NCBI GenBank assembly: GCA_036250195.1
Contig: JAVHZZ010000003.1
Coordinates: 341,663,875-341,727,874 of the forward strand
DNA: 64,000 bases
Origin: Mixophyes australis
Lineage: Eukaryota > Chordata > Amphibia > Anura > Limnodynastidae
Direction of reading: 5' to 3'
Positions 24,941 through 36,403 of the stretch are shown one piece after another. The notes below the pieces were generated by a model. It had not been told where the DNA came from. It searched no databases and saw nothing but the letters and a program-made list of their open reading frames with translations. Each line of letters starts with the position of its first letter. Position 1 is the stretch's first letter. Both the position numbers and the translations under genes were made by a program.

Positions 24941-24956
24941 AAAAACAAAGACTAAT

Positions 24957-25298
24957 TTCTTTTTAAAGTATAGACCTGTGTCTGCCACCTAAATCTCCCA
25001 TGCTGTATACCCCTCTGGAGGGTAGATGTCCCGTTCTCAAAATGTGCCTTTATGGTTGATTGGGGTCAATATGGCCAGTCTCCGACTCCTGCCCCCCTGT
25101 CTGTTTCCCTCCCCCTCCTCCTTGAAGTCTTTGTCTTATGTGTATTTGAATGTTTCCTGTGTTATTGTTTTTTGATTGTTTATGGCAGTTCTGTTTGATT
25201 TAGTGGATCTACATTATGCACTGTACTCTGTGGTAACTGCTATGTTTGTTACATATTCTTTTACTAAAAACTTAATAAAAACCTTTTGAGAAAAAAAC
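24957..25298 (+). mobile_element. 5'-truncated L1-type LINE 3' end with about 16-bp TSD
   Basis: AAAAACAAAGACTAAT occurs at 24941-24956 and again at 25299-25314. Between them lies a 342-bp segment whose 3' end is AATAAAAACCTTTTGAG and an A-rich tail. A long A-rich target duplication plus a poly-A tail is the hallmark of L1-type target-primed insertion. No coding part remains. Confidence 0.7.
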
Positions 25299-25314
25299 AA
25301 AAACAAAGACTAAT

Positions 25315-26169
25315 ATATAGTATTATGGATGTAACAAATTCACTATTTATAGAAAGGAAATACCCTTGCACAACTAGAATAGAAAAGAAAACAACCCAGA
25401 AAGCAATATCATTTTTACAATGGGTATTGACCAGAAGGTGAGACACAGTTTTTAGCTATGATAGATAAGCTGTGGAACCCCTATTGTTTTGTAAAGTTTC
25501 TTTTTAGGCTTGTTTTTCCATCGCACAGATTTTAGTGATTCATGCTAAGTCAATACACTGCCACACTAAAGGCTAACGCCACTGTTCATCATTGTTCAAG
25601 AATAATTGATTATCTTGCTTTGCCTCTCATTGTGAAACTTATCTAACAATGCCTCACTGAATCATAATGATTAGGTTGCTTGGTGGACTACTGATAATAT
25701 CTTAACACTTCTTATTTTGCAATCTATTTATAGAGTTACATCTCTGCCAATTGTGTCTCAATGTACTTGTGCTCTCACAGCCCCCGAAGGTTGGTCTGTG
25801 ATATAGATTGTTTCTTGCAAGTATTGGGCGGGACTGGTGCATACTTTGGTTTACCATACAACATGCCTATACTTATAAAAACACGTCTTTAATTCATTTA
25901 TGAATATACCTGTCAAACACCAGATTAAGAGTCTCATAAACTGCGAGCAAAAATAAGAAAACTGTAAAAAATTATTTGTAATGATATTTGGAAAATTCAT
26001 TAAAGATTAAACATGTATTGCCAAATCATATTCTACCTTTTACTGTTTTTATTATTGCAAATTAGATTTTTGGCTTTCTGACTCACTATACTTCTCACAT
26101 CCCATGCTTAACCATTGGAATACTAGAGCCCAGCTGGTGCTATAGCTTTCAAACATATCTGGAAATGGC
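25315..26169. other. Unassigned AT-rich sequence
   Basis: No gene or terminal repeat recognised. Confidence 0.4.
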
Positions 26170-26985
26170 ATTATCTTTTTGCTTAATGCATGCACTCATC
26201 ATCTACCACATTGACTATTGCAATCCCCTCCTTACTGGTTTTCCAAAAATCAGACTTGATCCACCACAATCTATTTTGCACATAGCGGCTAGATGGATTT
26301 TTCCATGCAAACTGTTCTTCCTCTGCTGAGCCACTCTGTCACTATGTCAGTCACATGTTTTTAAATAAATCCAATATAAAATTCTTCTACTAGCATACAA
26401 GGCCGTCAACAAAATTGCAGTAACATGCATCTTCTCACTTATCTCAAAATATCTCCCAACTCGACACTTACATTCTGCACAAGATCTGCCTCTCTCTTCC
26501 ACTCTCATCACATCCTCCCATTCCCGGTTACTTTGTGGAATTCACTCCCTTGCACAATAAGACTTTCCTCTAGTCTTCAAACCTTCAAGCATACTCTGAA
26601 AACCCAGATCTTCAGACAAGCTTATGATATTCCTCAACCAGCATCTTAATCTCCCTAGGTTACCCTATTACCACCCTCTACACAACTAACACAAGACATC
26701 AGCCCTCTGATCAACATTGCTGTATGACTGATCACACAACCCACTCAATACTTTTTACCTTTGCATTCTAGCTGGTCCAATGTGCAATATGATGTAGCAT
26801 GTGCCCTTCTGTTTCAAACTCCCATTGTCCCATAGATTGTAAGCTTGCGAGCAGGGTCCTCTTACCTCTCTGTCTGTATATATTACCCAGTAGTGCATTA
26901 TTACTGTTTGTTCCCAATTGTAAAGCACTACGGAATTTGCTGGCACTATATAAATAAATGTTGAAGATGATGATGATGATGATGA
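26170..26985 (+). pseudogene. L2-type LINE 3' relic
   Basis: Broken frames correspond to the C-terminal part of L2-clade reverse transcriptase seen more completely at 42335-43472: a HALII-x3-DYCNPLLTG segment, then WNSLPCTIRLSSSLQTFKHTL (26537-26600 region). Stops and shifts interrupt it. It ends TGGCACTATATAAATAAATG and (GAT)n at 26964-26985, the usual L2 tail. Not functional. Confidence 0.7.
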
Positions 26986-27779
26986 GTGGGAAGTTTTACA
27001 GATTAACTAGAGTTCAGCAGTCTTTCCTCAACCCTTTGTTCAGTGTACTGAATTGTTTTGGGGGAAAAAAATAATTAACCAAACTTCTGTGAATATAATG
27101 AAACCATGCATTGGTGGGGAATGTATTTTTAATTTTCCAACATCCATTGATTGGGAATGAAGAAGGGGGTCTGGGGCTTTGGGTGTTACAGTGCCTGGCA
27201 TTGCCTACAAAGCCTTCTTTTACTCCATTTAACCACGTACTTTCTCCTTAGCCTCCTTCATCTTCATTTTGTTTTCCTTCTTTTTTCTATATCTACTCAT
27301 TTATCTTCTTCACCTTATTCTTTGTCTTCTTGACTTTCATAGTCTATATGCTCGCATTCATCTTTTTGTCTAGTTTGGTGCCATTGTCTTAATCTTTGTC
27401 TTCTTTTTCACCTTTTTAGCAAATCTATTATCAATTAAATGAAGAAGCGGTAATGTATAACAGGATGATGGCTTAGTGACAACAAATTGGATTAACTGTC
27501 CCTGAGCTATGTACCTTCTTAACAGTGAGATCTGGAATTAATGATTTGAATGTTTAATATATTTACTCAATCATTATTAACTCCACAGTGGTAGGTTCAG
27601 AATCTACTATTCAGTGCAACCTGCATGATGTATTTCTTTTACCAAGTTCAATTTTTATCACTGTCATTTCCAGAGCACTTTACTTAGAGGGAACAGTGTT
27701 GTAGAATATGGATCCCACCAGGCACTGTTTTCATGAATGGTTTATCTCCCTACATTGCTGTAGATGTAAACATTTGGTG
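26986..27779. other. Unassigned sequence
   Basis: No gene; 27220-27420 is pyrimidine-rich. Confidence 0.4.
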
Positions 27780-27784
27780 GTAGG

Positions 27785-29077
27785 AGTAAAAGGATTACCT
27801 TCTTTGGTGGGTTTCAATCTCCTTAATATTCTGGCAAATGTATGTATGACCATTATGTAGGTAATACCATTATATATGACTATTACCGTCAACCAACTCC
27901 TCGCAAAGGTACTTCTAAATTAAGCTAAGAAATATAATTCTTATATTTCCTTAAATCCACATGACTAATATTCATATAATAGCTTATGCTCATATCTTCA
28001 AGAAAGACTACACACAAAATATAGTTTAATTTAAAACGTGTTGCATTATTCACAATCTATTTGCGAAATGTGTGTATATATTATGAAACAGTAAACAGCG
28101 TAAAAATATTTTACACAAAATATAGATTTTGGTGCCATATATTACACTTATTGCCTGTAATATAACTATATAAGTCATTGTGTGTGTAAGTGTATGTGTG
28201 TGAATATATTGTGTGTGTTGCAGATGGAGGAGGGGGAAGACTCATCTGACCTGGGGGGAGGAAGACCAAACAGACACACTACATTCATCTCACATATCTT
28301 TTACAAAGTCCAACAGCCATTTTAACACATGGTATTTCAACCACATTGTCTCAGAGATTCAGATCCAGAGACTACCCTTTAAACCAACTGTCCAACAAAA
28401 TGTTATATTTAACAATCTGACCACTTCCTGAATAATCCAATCACTTTCTATGCATTTACACTAAACTGCAAAAGCAAACTATTTCCATACAAACTCCATT
28501 ACAACCACAGAACTATGTATAACACCAATGCTTCCATGAGCAAAACTTAACCAACACAAGCTCCAAAACACTTCCAATCACATTTACCATCTGTATAAAT
28601 GATCATTAATTCTCATATACTCTACAAATATGCGTTGAGATTGAAAGTCCATCTTCCATTCAACAACACATTCCAGCATTTATAACATTTATGTTTCCAG
28701 CTCACACTAACCTTTCATTCATTCCATTCAAACTCCATCATTCCTACTAGTCAGGGCCTTTGAAGGCCATGAGGTTACTCATTTCCCTGCATGTCCACCT
28801 AGGAGCAATGCATTGGCAGCATGTCTGATCAGTCTGGCCACCAAGCATGAAGAGCAAGAGCTTTTTCCTTGAATCATGTGTAAACTCTTCTTGTGGGCGG
28901 AGACTACCTTCCACATGAACCAAGCTACAGTCTTTAATATGCTAATTACTGACCAATTGAAAACTGGGGGAAGGAAGGTTTTGTTCCTAATCAGTGTGCT
29001 AATTCAATTGTGGCTATTTTCTGATATATGTTATAAAGTGAAACATAAATAACAGATTATTTATGTACTCTTCATCA
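27785..29077. repeat. LTR-like repeat, copy B
   Basis: Second copy of the repeat at 15873-17600. GTAGG flanks it on both sides (27780-27784 and 29078-29082), a 5-bp duplication. It begins AGTAAAAGG where copy A begins TGTAAAAGG, and ends TCTTCATCA. A 5-bp TSD with TG...CA-like ends supports a solo LTR. No open frame with a domain. Confidence 0.58.
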
Positions 29078-29082
29078 GTAGG

Positions 29083-29806
29083 GTAAAAGAGATGTACCGT
29101 AGATTTCATTGCTTCTTTAGGGCTACAATATTACAGCCTTTCTTAGGCAGACTTACTGAAATTTGTATGTGCTCTCAGGTGTAAATAGGTTGGCTGAATT
29201 GTAGAACTTTCACCAGGGGGTGGAGTTGAACCACAGTAATTTTTCACCCCATGCTACTCTCTTTTGCCTCTCTTTTGGAACACAGATGATAAAAAAAAGT
29301 TATTATCAGCTTGATAATGAATGATGTTTTAAGGCTACTAAATATTAAAGAGTTGTAGTTTTTCTTTGCAATCAACCAGTATATGAAGGTGGAGGATTAG
29401 TCACAAGTCTGCAGACAGAGAGAAGAATATTTTGAATCAGAATACTATCACACCTAACTAGGATCCCAGGTGTTTGATAATTTCCTTCTTTATACATTCT
29501 ATTTCTCTGATGTCATAGCTAAAATGGGAGCTATTACTTTAACCATGAGCTGATCGGAAATACTGGACTTATGATACTAGCGAGCACCATAAATGTTAAA
29601 ATATATGACAGGAAACTGAATGGTAATATTGTACAAATGTATCTTTCCTTTGTCCTAGTTTGCTTTCTGTCTTATACACCTCTCCATACCTACACAGCTC
29701 CCACAACCTGTCCCATGCCCAATGCCCCACTCTCCTTCATTCGGGTTGCGTACAGTTTTGCGATGGTGAAAATTCAGACAGCGAGGAGACCTACTAATAG
29801 AAACCG
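29083..29806. other. Unassigned sequence
   Basis: No gene or repeat recognised. Confidence 0.4.
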
Positions 29807-30181
29807 AATTTTAAAAAAAGCGATTTCAATCTAAATAGACTTACCTGAAAACTGACGTGGCACATTTCCGATGCACCAGCATGCTGACTGAAACTTCTAC
29901 GAAAGAAGACCTCCCCAGCACTACTCTTTGACGTCATCAAGACTTCTATTAATGTTAATTTAAAGCAGCAATGTCGGGTTAAGAGTTTAAACACTGAACC
30001 TGCGGGGTCCTGACATTGCCGCTTTAAATTAACATTAATAGAAGTCGCAATGACGTCAAAGAGTAGTCCCGGAGAGGTCTTCATTTGGAAGAAGTTGCGG
30101 TCAGCATGCTGGTGTATGGGAGATGTGTAGCTTCGGTATTCAGGTAAGTCTATTTAGATTGAAATTACTTTTTCCTAAATT
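29807..30181. mobile_element. Fold-back MITE of about 375 bp
   Basis: The left arm ATTTCAATCTAAATAGACTT matches the complement of AAGTCTATTTAGATTGAAAT at the right. The inner arms GACTTCTATTAATGTTAATT and its complement near 30030-30050 also pair. The two halves are alike except for an unpaired centre near 29985-30010. Both arms contain sequences like splice donors (CAGGTAAGT), which could mislead gene finders. No TSD is certain. Confidence 0.65.
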
Positions 30182-30309
30182 TGTTTTTAATTTGTAGGTC
30201 TGCTCACTGTCAGAATTGTGGTAATCGTTTTAATGATTACCCCTGCTTCTTTCAGAGATACAATAAAGGTATTCCTCTTGTATTTTACATATGCATCAGC
30301 ACCACATGT

Positions 30310-31141
30310 ATTAGTTTTCATGCGGCATCAACATGGCACTGATTCTATTAACAATGAATGTACATGGACTAAATTCCCCCAGAGAGTGAACAATAGTCTT
30401 GGGAGCCTGTAGGAGAGAGACAGACAAATATACTCTTTCTTCAAGTGGCAATCCTAGTGCATAGTAAAGTTGCTTTCATATTACTTATGATGTACCCAGA
30501 TCTAGAGAGGAGATTTATGATTGTGGTTGACACTCTTCACTCTGAGACAGTCACCCTGATCTCTGAATGTGCACTTAAACAAGTCATAGCCCCTTTTGAA
30601 AGTTTTAAGGACATTATTGAGTTGCACAAGGTTACCTAATTGTGGGACGGGATTTCAACATTGTGTTAAATCCTAACAAATACCTACTTATATATCTTTT
30701 GATTAGCCATGCATAGTGAATAATTGTTAGTATAGGATGTAATGTATATTAAATATATCAAAGTGGTATGATTTTAAAATGCATGTTATGTTGCAGTGGT
30801 CCCTCATCCTCTGGCCTTCTTCCAGAGTCACATGTTCAGAATATTTCTAAAAGGATTCATCTGGAAATTTCTCCTCCTCTGTAGGCAGGCGGTTTTGAAT
30901 TGATATTATGCTAGATGGTTTACACAGCAATTATTTGGCACATTACTTTCAGCACATACATGAGGGCTCTTCCAGAGCAGTCTACTCAACAAATCTGAAC
31001 TTTTAGCAAGCCAAATGTTCATTCTGTGACCAATCTGAGAGAGCAAGTGCCAAATTGTATGCTAATTGTTGCTCTGAGACTATATTTAACAGAGGAGTGA
31101 GGAGCCATAATCCCAGAGTAAGTACTGTCTCCTGCAATGAG
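30310..31141 (+). pseudogene. L1/Tx1-like LINE relic, left part (endonuclease and RT fragments)
   Basis: A frame near 30330-30385 reads LILLTMNVHGLNSP, the start of an L1-type AP endonuclease. Near 30645-30690 comes RDFNIVLNP, the DFN motif region. From 30795 a different segment, FFQSHMFRIFLKGFIW, resembles the RT C-terminal region of L1 elements. Stops and shifts interrupt all parts and the middle of RT is missing. The chromovirus at 31147 is inserted into this relic; the far part is at 39540-39800. Non-functional. Confidence 0.55.
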
Positions 31142-31146
31142 CGCAA
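31142..31146. repeat. Target-site duplication, left (CGCAA)
   Basis: CGCAA directly outside the left LTR; repeated at 39259-39263. Confidence 0.9.
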
Positions 31147-33074
31147 TGTCACGGGCACTAGGAGTCTTTACCCAGGGATCACCAGGTGGTAGGCTTACCA
31201 GAGCAATGTAGATGGTAATAGGGTACTCTGGTAGCTGGGTGATCACGGAACAGTAAATGGTAGATGATGAGATGCTCAGGAAAGTCTATGACTAGCAGCA
31301 CTGGTAATATGGAGGTAATAATACACGAGGAACTGTATGGACAAGGGCACGTGAAGGTAGTCAGTGGTCTGCGATAGCAAGTTGTACCACTGCTATAGTG
31401 AGGAGGAATGTCCAACAGAAACAAGGAGGTGATGAGAGTCAGCGGTCTGCGGATAGCAAGTTGTACCGCTGTCTGAGTGAAGGAATGGAATCCAAGTGGA
31501 GGTATCCGGGTAGTCAGTGGTCTGCGGTAGCAAGTTGTACCACTGCTATGTGAGAGGATACTGGAACAGGTGATACAGGAAACAGGGATCAGTGGTCTGT
31601 CGTCAGCAAGTTGTACCACTGAATATATATGTGAGGAGGTGCACGGGGAGAGACTGCAACACAGGATATACACGGGCACCTTATACACGATCCACAGTAA
31701 TATGCACAATATATATAAATGACTGAACAGGTCTGCAAATATAGAAAGTCTCTTGAAGTAATCCAGCACAAGATAACACAGTCAATGATGGCAATAGACT
31801 CAGCGGATAGCAGACTCCAGAGGAGAACCAACACAGTCCAGCAAGATATGCAATACACCAGCACAGTCAATGAGAAGTATGCATACCGTGGTTCAGAAGC
31901 AGGCAGTCCGATAGGAGTGCAGCGATACCTGAGCGGCAGGAGGCCGGCTGGATGAGAAGTCCCTGGATGGATGAGGCAGCGGTCTAGTAGGTGCAGCGCA
32001 CAGGTAAGTAAACCAACAGGGACACGAATCCACAGGAATCAGTAACACGTGGAACTGGACTCAGGGAGGACCCAGGAGAATGGAGATGATCCAGCAGAGG
32101 AGTAGTTGATGAGATACGAATCCAATGCTTACAGGAGGGTAGAGACCAGCGGGACACGTGAAGGCATGGAGAGCGGATCAGCAGGAGATGGACGATAGCG
32201 CTGACAGCAGCAGCAGGACTCTGCGGGCACACGGAGGTAACCAGTAGCAACCAACAGGTACCAACAGCGATGGAACACGGGAGAGCAGAGTAGACCAGGA
32301 GCTGTTGATCACGAAGAGTAGCGGATGGCAATGAGAGCAGCAGTCTCGAGGAAACACAGGAGAGCTGAGATGAGGCTGCAATGCACAGGGGCAGCGGATA
32401 GGAATCCGCTAACAGTCACGATGATGAACACAGGCGAGTTGCAAGCTGGAGACTGTAGTGCACGGAGGCAGCGGATAGGAATCAGCTCACAGACTTGATG
32501 ATGAACAGGTGAGTTGCAAGCTGGAGACTGTAGTGCACGGAGGCAGCGGATAGGAATCAGCTAACAGTCACGATGATGAGCACAGGCGTGTAGCAAGCTG
32601 GAGACTGTAGTGCACGGAGGCAGCGGATAGGAATCAGCTAACAGTCACAATGATATATAATAGCGTTGAAGTGGTTTAGAAGACTGTAGTGCACGGAGGC
32701 AGCGGATAGGAATCAGCAAACAGTCACGATGATACAGTTGATAGTAGAAGTGGTATGGGAACCACAGTAGTAGAAGTGGTTTGGAAACCACAGAGATAGA
32801 AGTGGTTTGGAAACCACAGGAATCAGCAGCGCTGAATACACGAGGAATACAGGAACACCTTCAGAGACTCATGGGGAATGAGACTCCAAGATCAGGCAAC
32901 GTGGTGTTGACCACAGGTGCTTAATATAGGGAGTGTTGCCTGATCTGCCAATTGAGTTAAAGGGACATACACTGAAGTATAGGAAAGGGCTGCGCATGCG
33001 CAGACCCTCAGGATGGAGGACGGCCACGGTTCCTAAATGTCCGGGAAGAAGCACTCACGGTCCGGTGAGTGACA
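31147..33074 (-). repeat. 3' LTR (left in the window)
   Basis: 1928 bp, TGTCAC...GTGACA. It contains three groups of direct repeats: about four units built around GGTCTGCG-ATAGCAAGTTGTACC (31360-31620), about five units around GTGCACGGAGGCAGCGGATA (32380-32740), and three units of AGTGGTTTGGAAACCACA type (32745-32820). The polypurine tract and the 3' end of pol overlap its right edge. Confidence 0.95.
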
Positions 33075-36000
33075 GTACCCCCCCTTTTAAAGGTGGGCAC
33101 AGAACGCCTGGAACCGGGCTTGTCCGGATTTTTGGAATAAAACTTCTTCAAAAGGGCAGGAGCATTAAGATCTTCAGCTTTGATCCAAGAGCGCTCCTCA
33201 GGACCAAAGCCCTTCCAATGAACGAGGAAATGGAGGACTCCTCGCAAAATTTTTGCGTCTAGTACCTCAGTAATCTCGAAATCCTCCTCCTGATGAACTT
33301 GAACTGGCTGCGGAGCTGAGGGAGGAGTTGAGAAACGGTTGATAATAAGAGGTTTGAGCAAGGATACATGGAAGGCATTAGAAATCCGAAGATTCTTAGG
33401 AAGAAGAAGTTTCACACATACTGGATTGATTACTTGAATGATCTTATATGGACCAATAAAACGAGGGGCGAATTTCATGGATGGAACCTTCAAACGAATA
33501 TTTTTGGTGGATAACCAGACACGATCTCCAATTTTTAGTGGTGGAATAGCCCGCCTCTTCTTATCTGCGAAAGATTTATATTTGATAGATGTCTTCTTTA
33601 AACAGGTTTTGACCTGAGACCAGATATTTTTAAAGGTCTGACAAACAGTTTCCACCGCAGGAACTTGGGTGGGCGGGAGGGCAGGAAATTCCGGAAAAGA
33701 CGGATGGTGACCGTAGACCACAAAAAATGGAGTTTTGGATGATGACTCATGGTACATGTTGTTATGGGCGAATTCAGCCCAAGGAAGCAACTCTACCCAG
33801 TTGTCTTGATTGGCTGATGAAAACATTCTTATAAAAGTCTCAAGATCTTGATTGACACGTTCAGTTTGTCCGTTAGATTGCGGATGGTAAGAAGATGAGA
33901 GTGCTAATCGTATGCCCAAGGTTTTACAAAGGGCTCGCCAGAATCTGGAGACGAATTGTACTCCTCTATCAGACACAATCTCAGACGGACATCCATGGAT
34001 ACGGAAGATCTCTTTAATGAAATGTTCAGCCAGGATAGACGAGGAAGGCAAACCAGACAGAGGGATGAAATGAGCCATCTTCGAAAATCTGTCCACCACC
34101 ACCCAAATAGTGTTATGATTCTTACTAGGTGGTAAGTCAGTAACGAAATCCATACTAATATGGGTCCATGGTTTGGACGGAATGGGTAGTGGTCGCAGCA
34201 ACCCTGCTGGAGTTCTGCGGGAGGATTTGAACTGGGAACATAGTTCACAGGAAGCAATGAACTCTTTGACGTCTCTCCTCATGGAAGGCCACCAGTAACT
34301 TCGAGAGAGAATCTCAAAGGTCTTGTGTTCACCGGCGTGTCCAGAAAAACGAGAGGCATGGAACCACGAAAGGATTTTCCTCCTTAGAGTAGGAGGCACG
34401 AGGGTCTTCCCAAATGGTAGCATTTTGGTGGATGAAGCAGCCAGTGAGATACATTTGGGGTCTAGAATGGTATGGTTGGAAACCTCTTCTATATCAGAGG
34501 ACGTCACAAAGGCTCTAGATAAAGCGTCAGCTTTTTTGTTCTTGGCAGCTGGTTTGAAGGTTATTATTAATTCAAAACGGGAAAAGAAAAGAGACCATCT
34601 TGCTTGACGAGGGTTCAAGCATTGGGCAGACTGGAGATATGACAAGTTCTTATGATCCGTGAAGATCGTCACCGGATGGCGAGCTCCCTCCAATAAGTAT
34701 CTCCATTCCTCTAATGCGGCTTTGATAGCCAGTAGCTCCTTGTCCCCGATAGTATAATTCTTCTCTGCGGGCAGGAGACCCCGAGAATAGAATGCACAAG
34801 GATGGAATTTTTGCTGTTCCGAGCGTTGGGAGAGAATAGCTCCTAAGCCCACATTAGAGGCATCTACTTCTAGAAAGAAGGGGAGTGTCACATCAGGCTG
34901 TCGAAGGATTGGAGCCGAAGAGAAAGACTCTTTTAGTGTTTGAAAGGCTTGAAGAGCCTCAGGTGACCATTGCTTAGGATTAGCCCCTTTCCGAGTCAGG
35001 GCCACAATAGGAGATGCAATGGAAGAAAAGTCTTGAATGAAGCGTCTATAGTAATTGGCAAAACCTAAAAAACGCTGGATAGCACGAAGAGTAGTTGGCT
35101 GGGGCCAATGTAGTACAGCATTCACCTTGTCTGGATCCATCTTCAGGCCAACTCCGGAAACTATATACCCCAAGAATGGAATCTGGGGTAATTAGAATGA
35201 ACATTTTTCTAATTTACAGAACAATGAATTTTTCCGTAGCCTGGAGAGGACTTCTGCCACATGTTGGTGGTGAGAAGGCAGGTCCTGTGAAAAGATCAAT
35301 ATGTCGTCCAGGTAGACGACGACACATACATATAATAAGTCCCGAAAGATCTCATTGATGAAGCCTTGAAAAACAGCGGGGGCATTACACAGCCCGAAAG
35401 GCATTACCAGATATTCGTAATGCCCGTCTCTGGTGTTAAACGCTGTCTTCCATTCGTCACCGGAACGGATTCTGATTAAATTGTAGGCACCACGAAGATC
35501 CAACTTAGTAAAGATACGGGCTTCCTTGATGCGATCGAATAGCTCAGTGATCAGCGGAATGGGATACCGATTCTTGATAGTAATGGCATTGAGTCCACGA
35601 AAATCTATGCAAGGGCGTAATGATCCATCCTTCTTTTTGACGAAGAAGAACCCAGCTCCCGCGGGAGAGGTGGAAGGTCGAATAAACCCACGCTGGAGGT
35701 TCTCCTGTATATACTCAGATGTAGCTTGAGTTTCAGGTAACGAGAGTGGATAGACCCGGCCCCTGGGAGGAGTCTTGCCAGGAAGGAGGTCGATCGGACA
35801 ATCCCAAGAACGATGAGGAGGAAGACGTTCAGACTGAGCTTTATCAAAAACATCAGTAAATGAAGCATATTGAGGAGGGAGTCCCGGTGAGGTAGATGAG
35901 ATGGAAGATTGCTGTACTTTGAGAGGAATGACTTGGGAAAGGCAACGATGGTGACATTCAGACCCCCAAGACGTGACTTGAGGGGTGCGCCAGTCAATCT

Positions 36001-36397
36001 GGGGAGAGTGACACTGAAGCCATGGAAGGCCTAAGACAATCGGACTTGTCGTAACAGGAAGGATTAAAAACGATATTTCTTCATGATGCAGGGCACCAAT
36101 CTGAAGGGTTACTGGAGACGTACTCTGGGTGATGAGACCGTTGATGAGACGTGATCCATCTATAGCCGTCACAGTAATGGGTGTTTTTAAGGTAATCACT
36201 GGTAGAGACCATTGATTTACTAATGATTTGGAAATAAAATTTCCTGCTGCTCCGGAATCAATCAATGCCTGTGACTCAAAGGTTTTGGTAGCACAGGAAA
36301 TCGTAACATCAAAGGCGCAGACTTTAGATTTCATGGAAGATGGAGAGGACTCCAGGGACCCTAACTTCACCTCTCCAGAACTAGTTAGGGCCTGGCA
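33008..36397 (-). pseudogene. pol: pol polyprotein: PR, RT, RNase H, integrase, chromodomain; one in-frame stop
   Basis: Read in the -1 frame relative to gag. Protease has IDSGA about 40 residues in. RT has the conserved finger and palm region with YLDD. A TAA at 35192-35194 interrupts RT just after the palm; the frame continues unchanged on both sides, so it is a point lesion, not a deletion. Then come RNase H (VDAS, TDHKNL), the integrase HHCC finger (CELC), the catalytic D, D and E in MDFV, SDRG and GQTERV, a GPY/F module (FIGPY) and a chromodomain (FLVHWKG) near the C-terminus. The last ~67 nt run through the polypurine tract into the 3' LTR. Apart from the stop, about 1130 codons are open. 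There is no own ATG; expression is expected by frameshifting. Confidence 0.93.
33078..33088 (-). promoter_or_regulatory. Polypurine tract for plus-strand priming
   Basis: On the minus strand AAAAGGGGGGG lies three nucleotides before the 3' LTR (33074). It is coding as well: it falls in the last codons of pol. Confidence 0.75.
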
Positions 36398-36403
36398 TTT
36401 CCC
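36341..36403 (-). promoter_or_regulatory. Predicted -1 ribosomal frameshift signal between gag and pol
   Basis: In the gag frame the codons read ..TCG GGA AAT.., giving the slippery heptamer G GGA AAT (36403-36397). A 6-nt spacer (36396-36391) follows. Stem 1 is CCCTAACT (36390-36383) with AGTTAGGG (36366-36359). The loop segment TGGAGAGG (36377-36370) pairs with CCTCTCCA (36348-36341) as stem 2. Both are perfect 8-bp stems, with loops of 5, 3 and 10 nt: an H-type pseudoknot. The pol frame is open only from 36409 downward, and gag stops at 36385, so the shift must occur in this 25-nt window, which holds the heptamer. PEG10, a sushi-derived gene, is known to use GGGAAAC. Confidence 0.85.

Noticed and set aside
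29990..30150. CAGGTAAGT near 30142 as a splice donor
   Set aside because: It lies in the inverted arm of a fold-back MITE and has a mirror copy in the other arm.
31179..31769. 196-codon frame in the LTR as a protein gene
   Set aside because: Identical in both LTRs because the LTRs are young, composed largely of the direct repeats, and without any domain. Kept only as a leader-frame observation.
32380..32820. Spaced direct repeats that could suggest a CRISPR-like array
   Set aside because: They are adjacent, imperfect tandem repeats within an LTR, duplicated at 38564-39004; eukaryotic context.
33904..35997. Additional frames overlapping pol (117, 130, 94 codons)
   Set aside because: Shadows of the pol frame in other phases or on the other strand.
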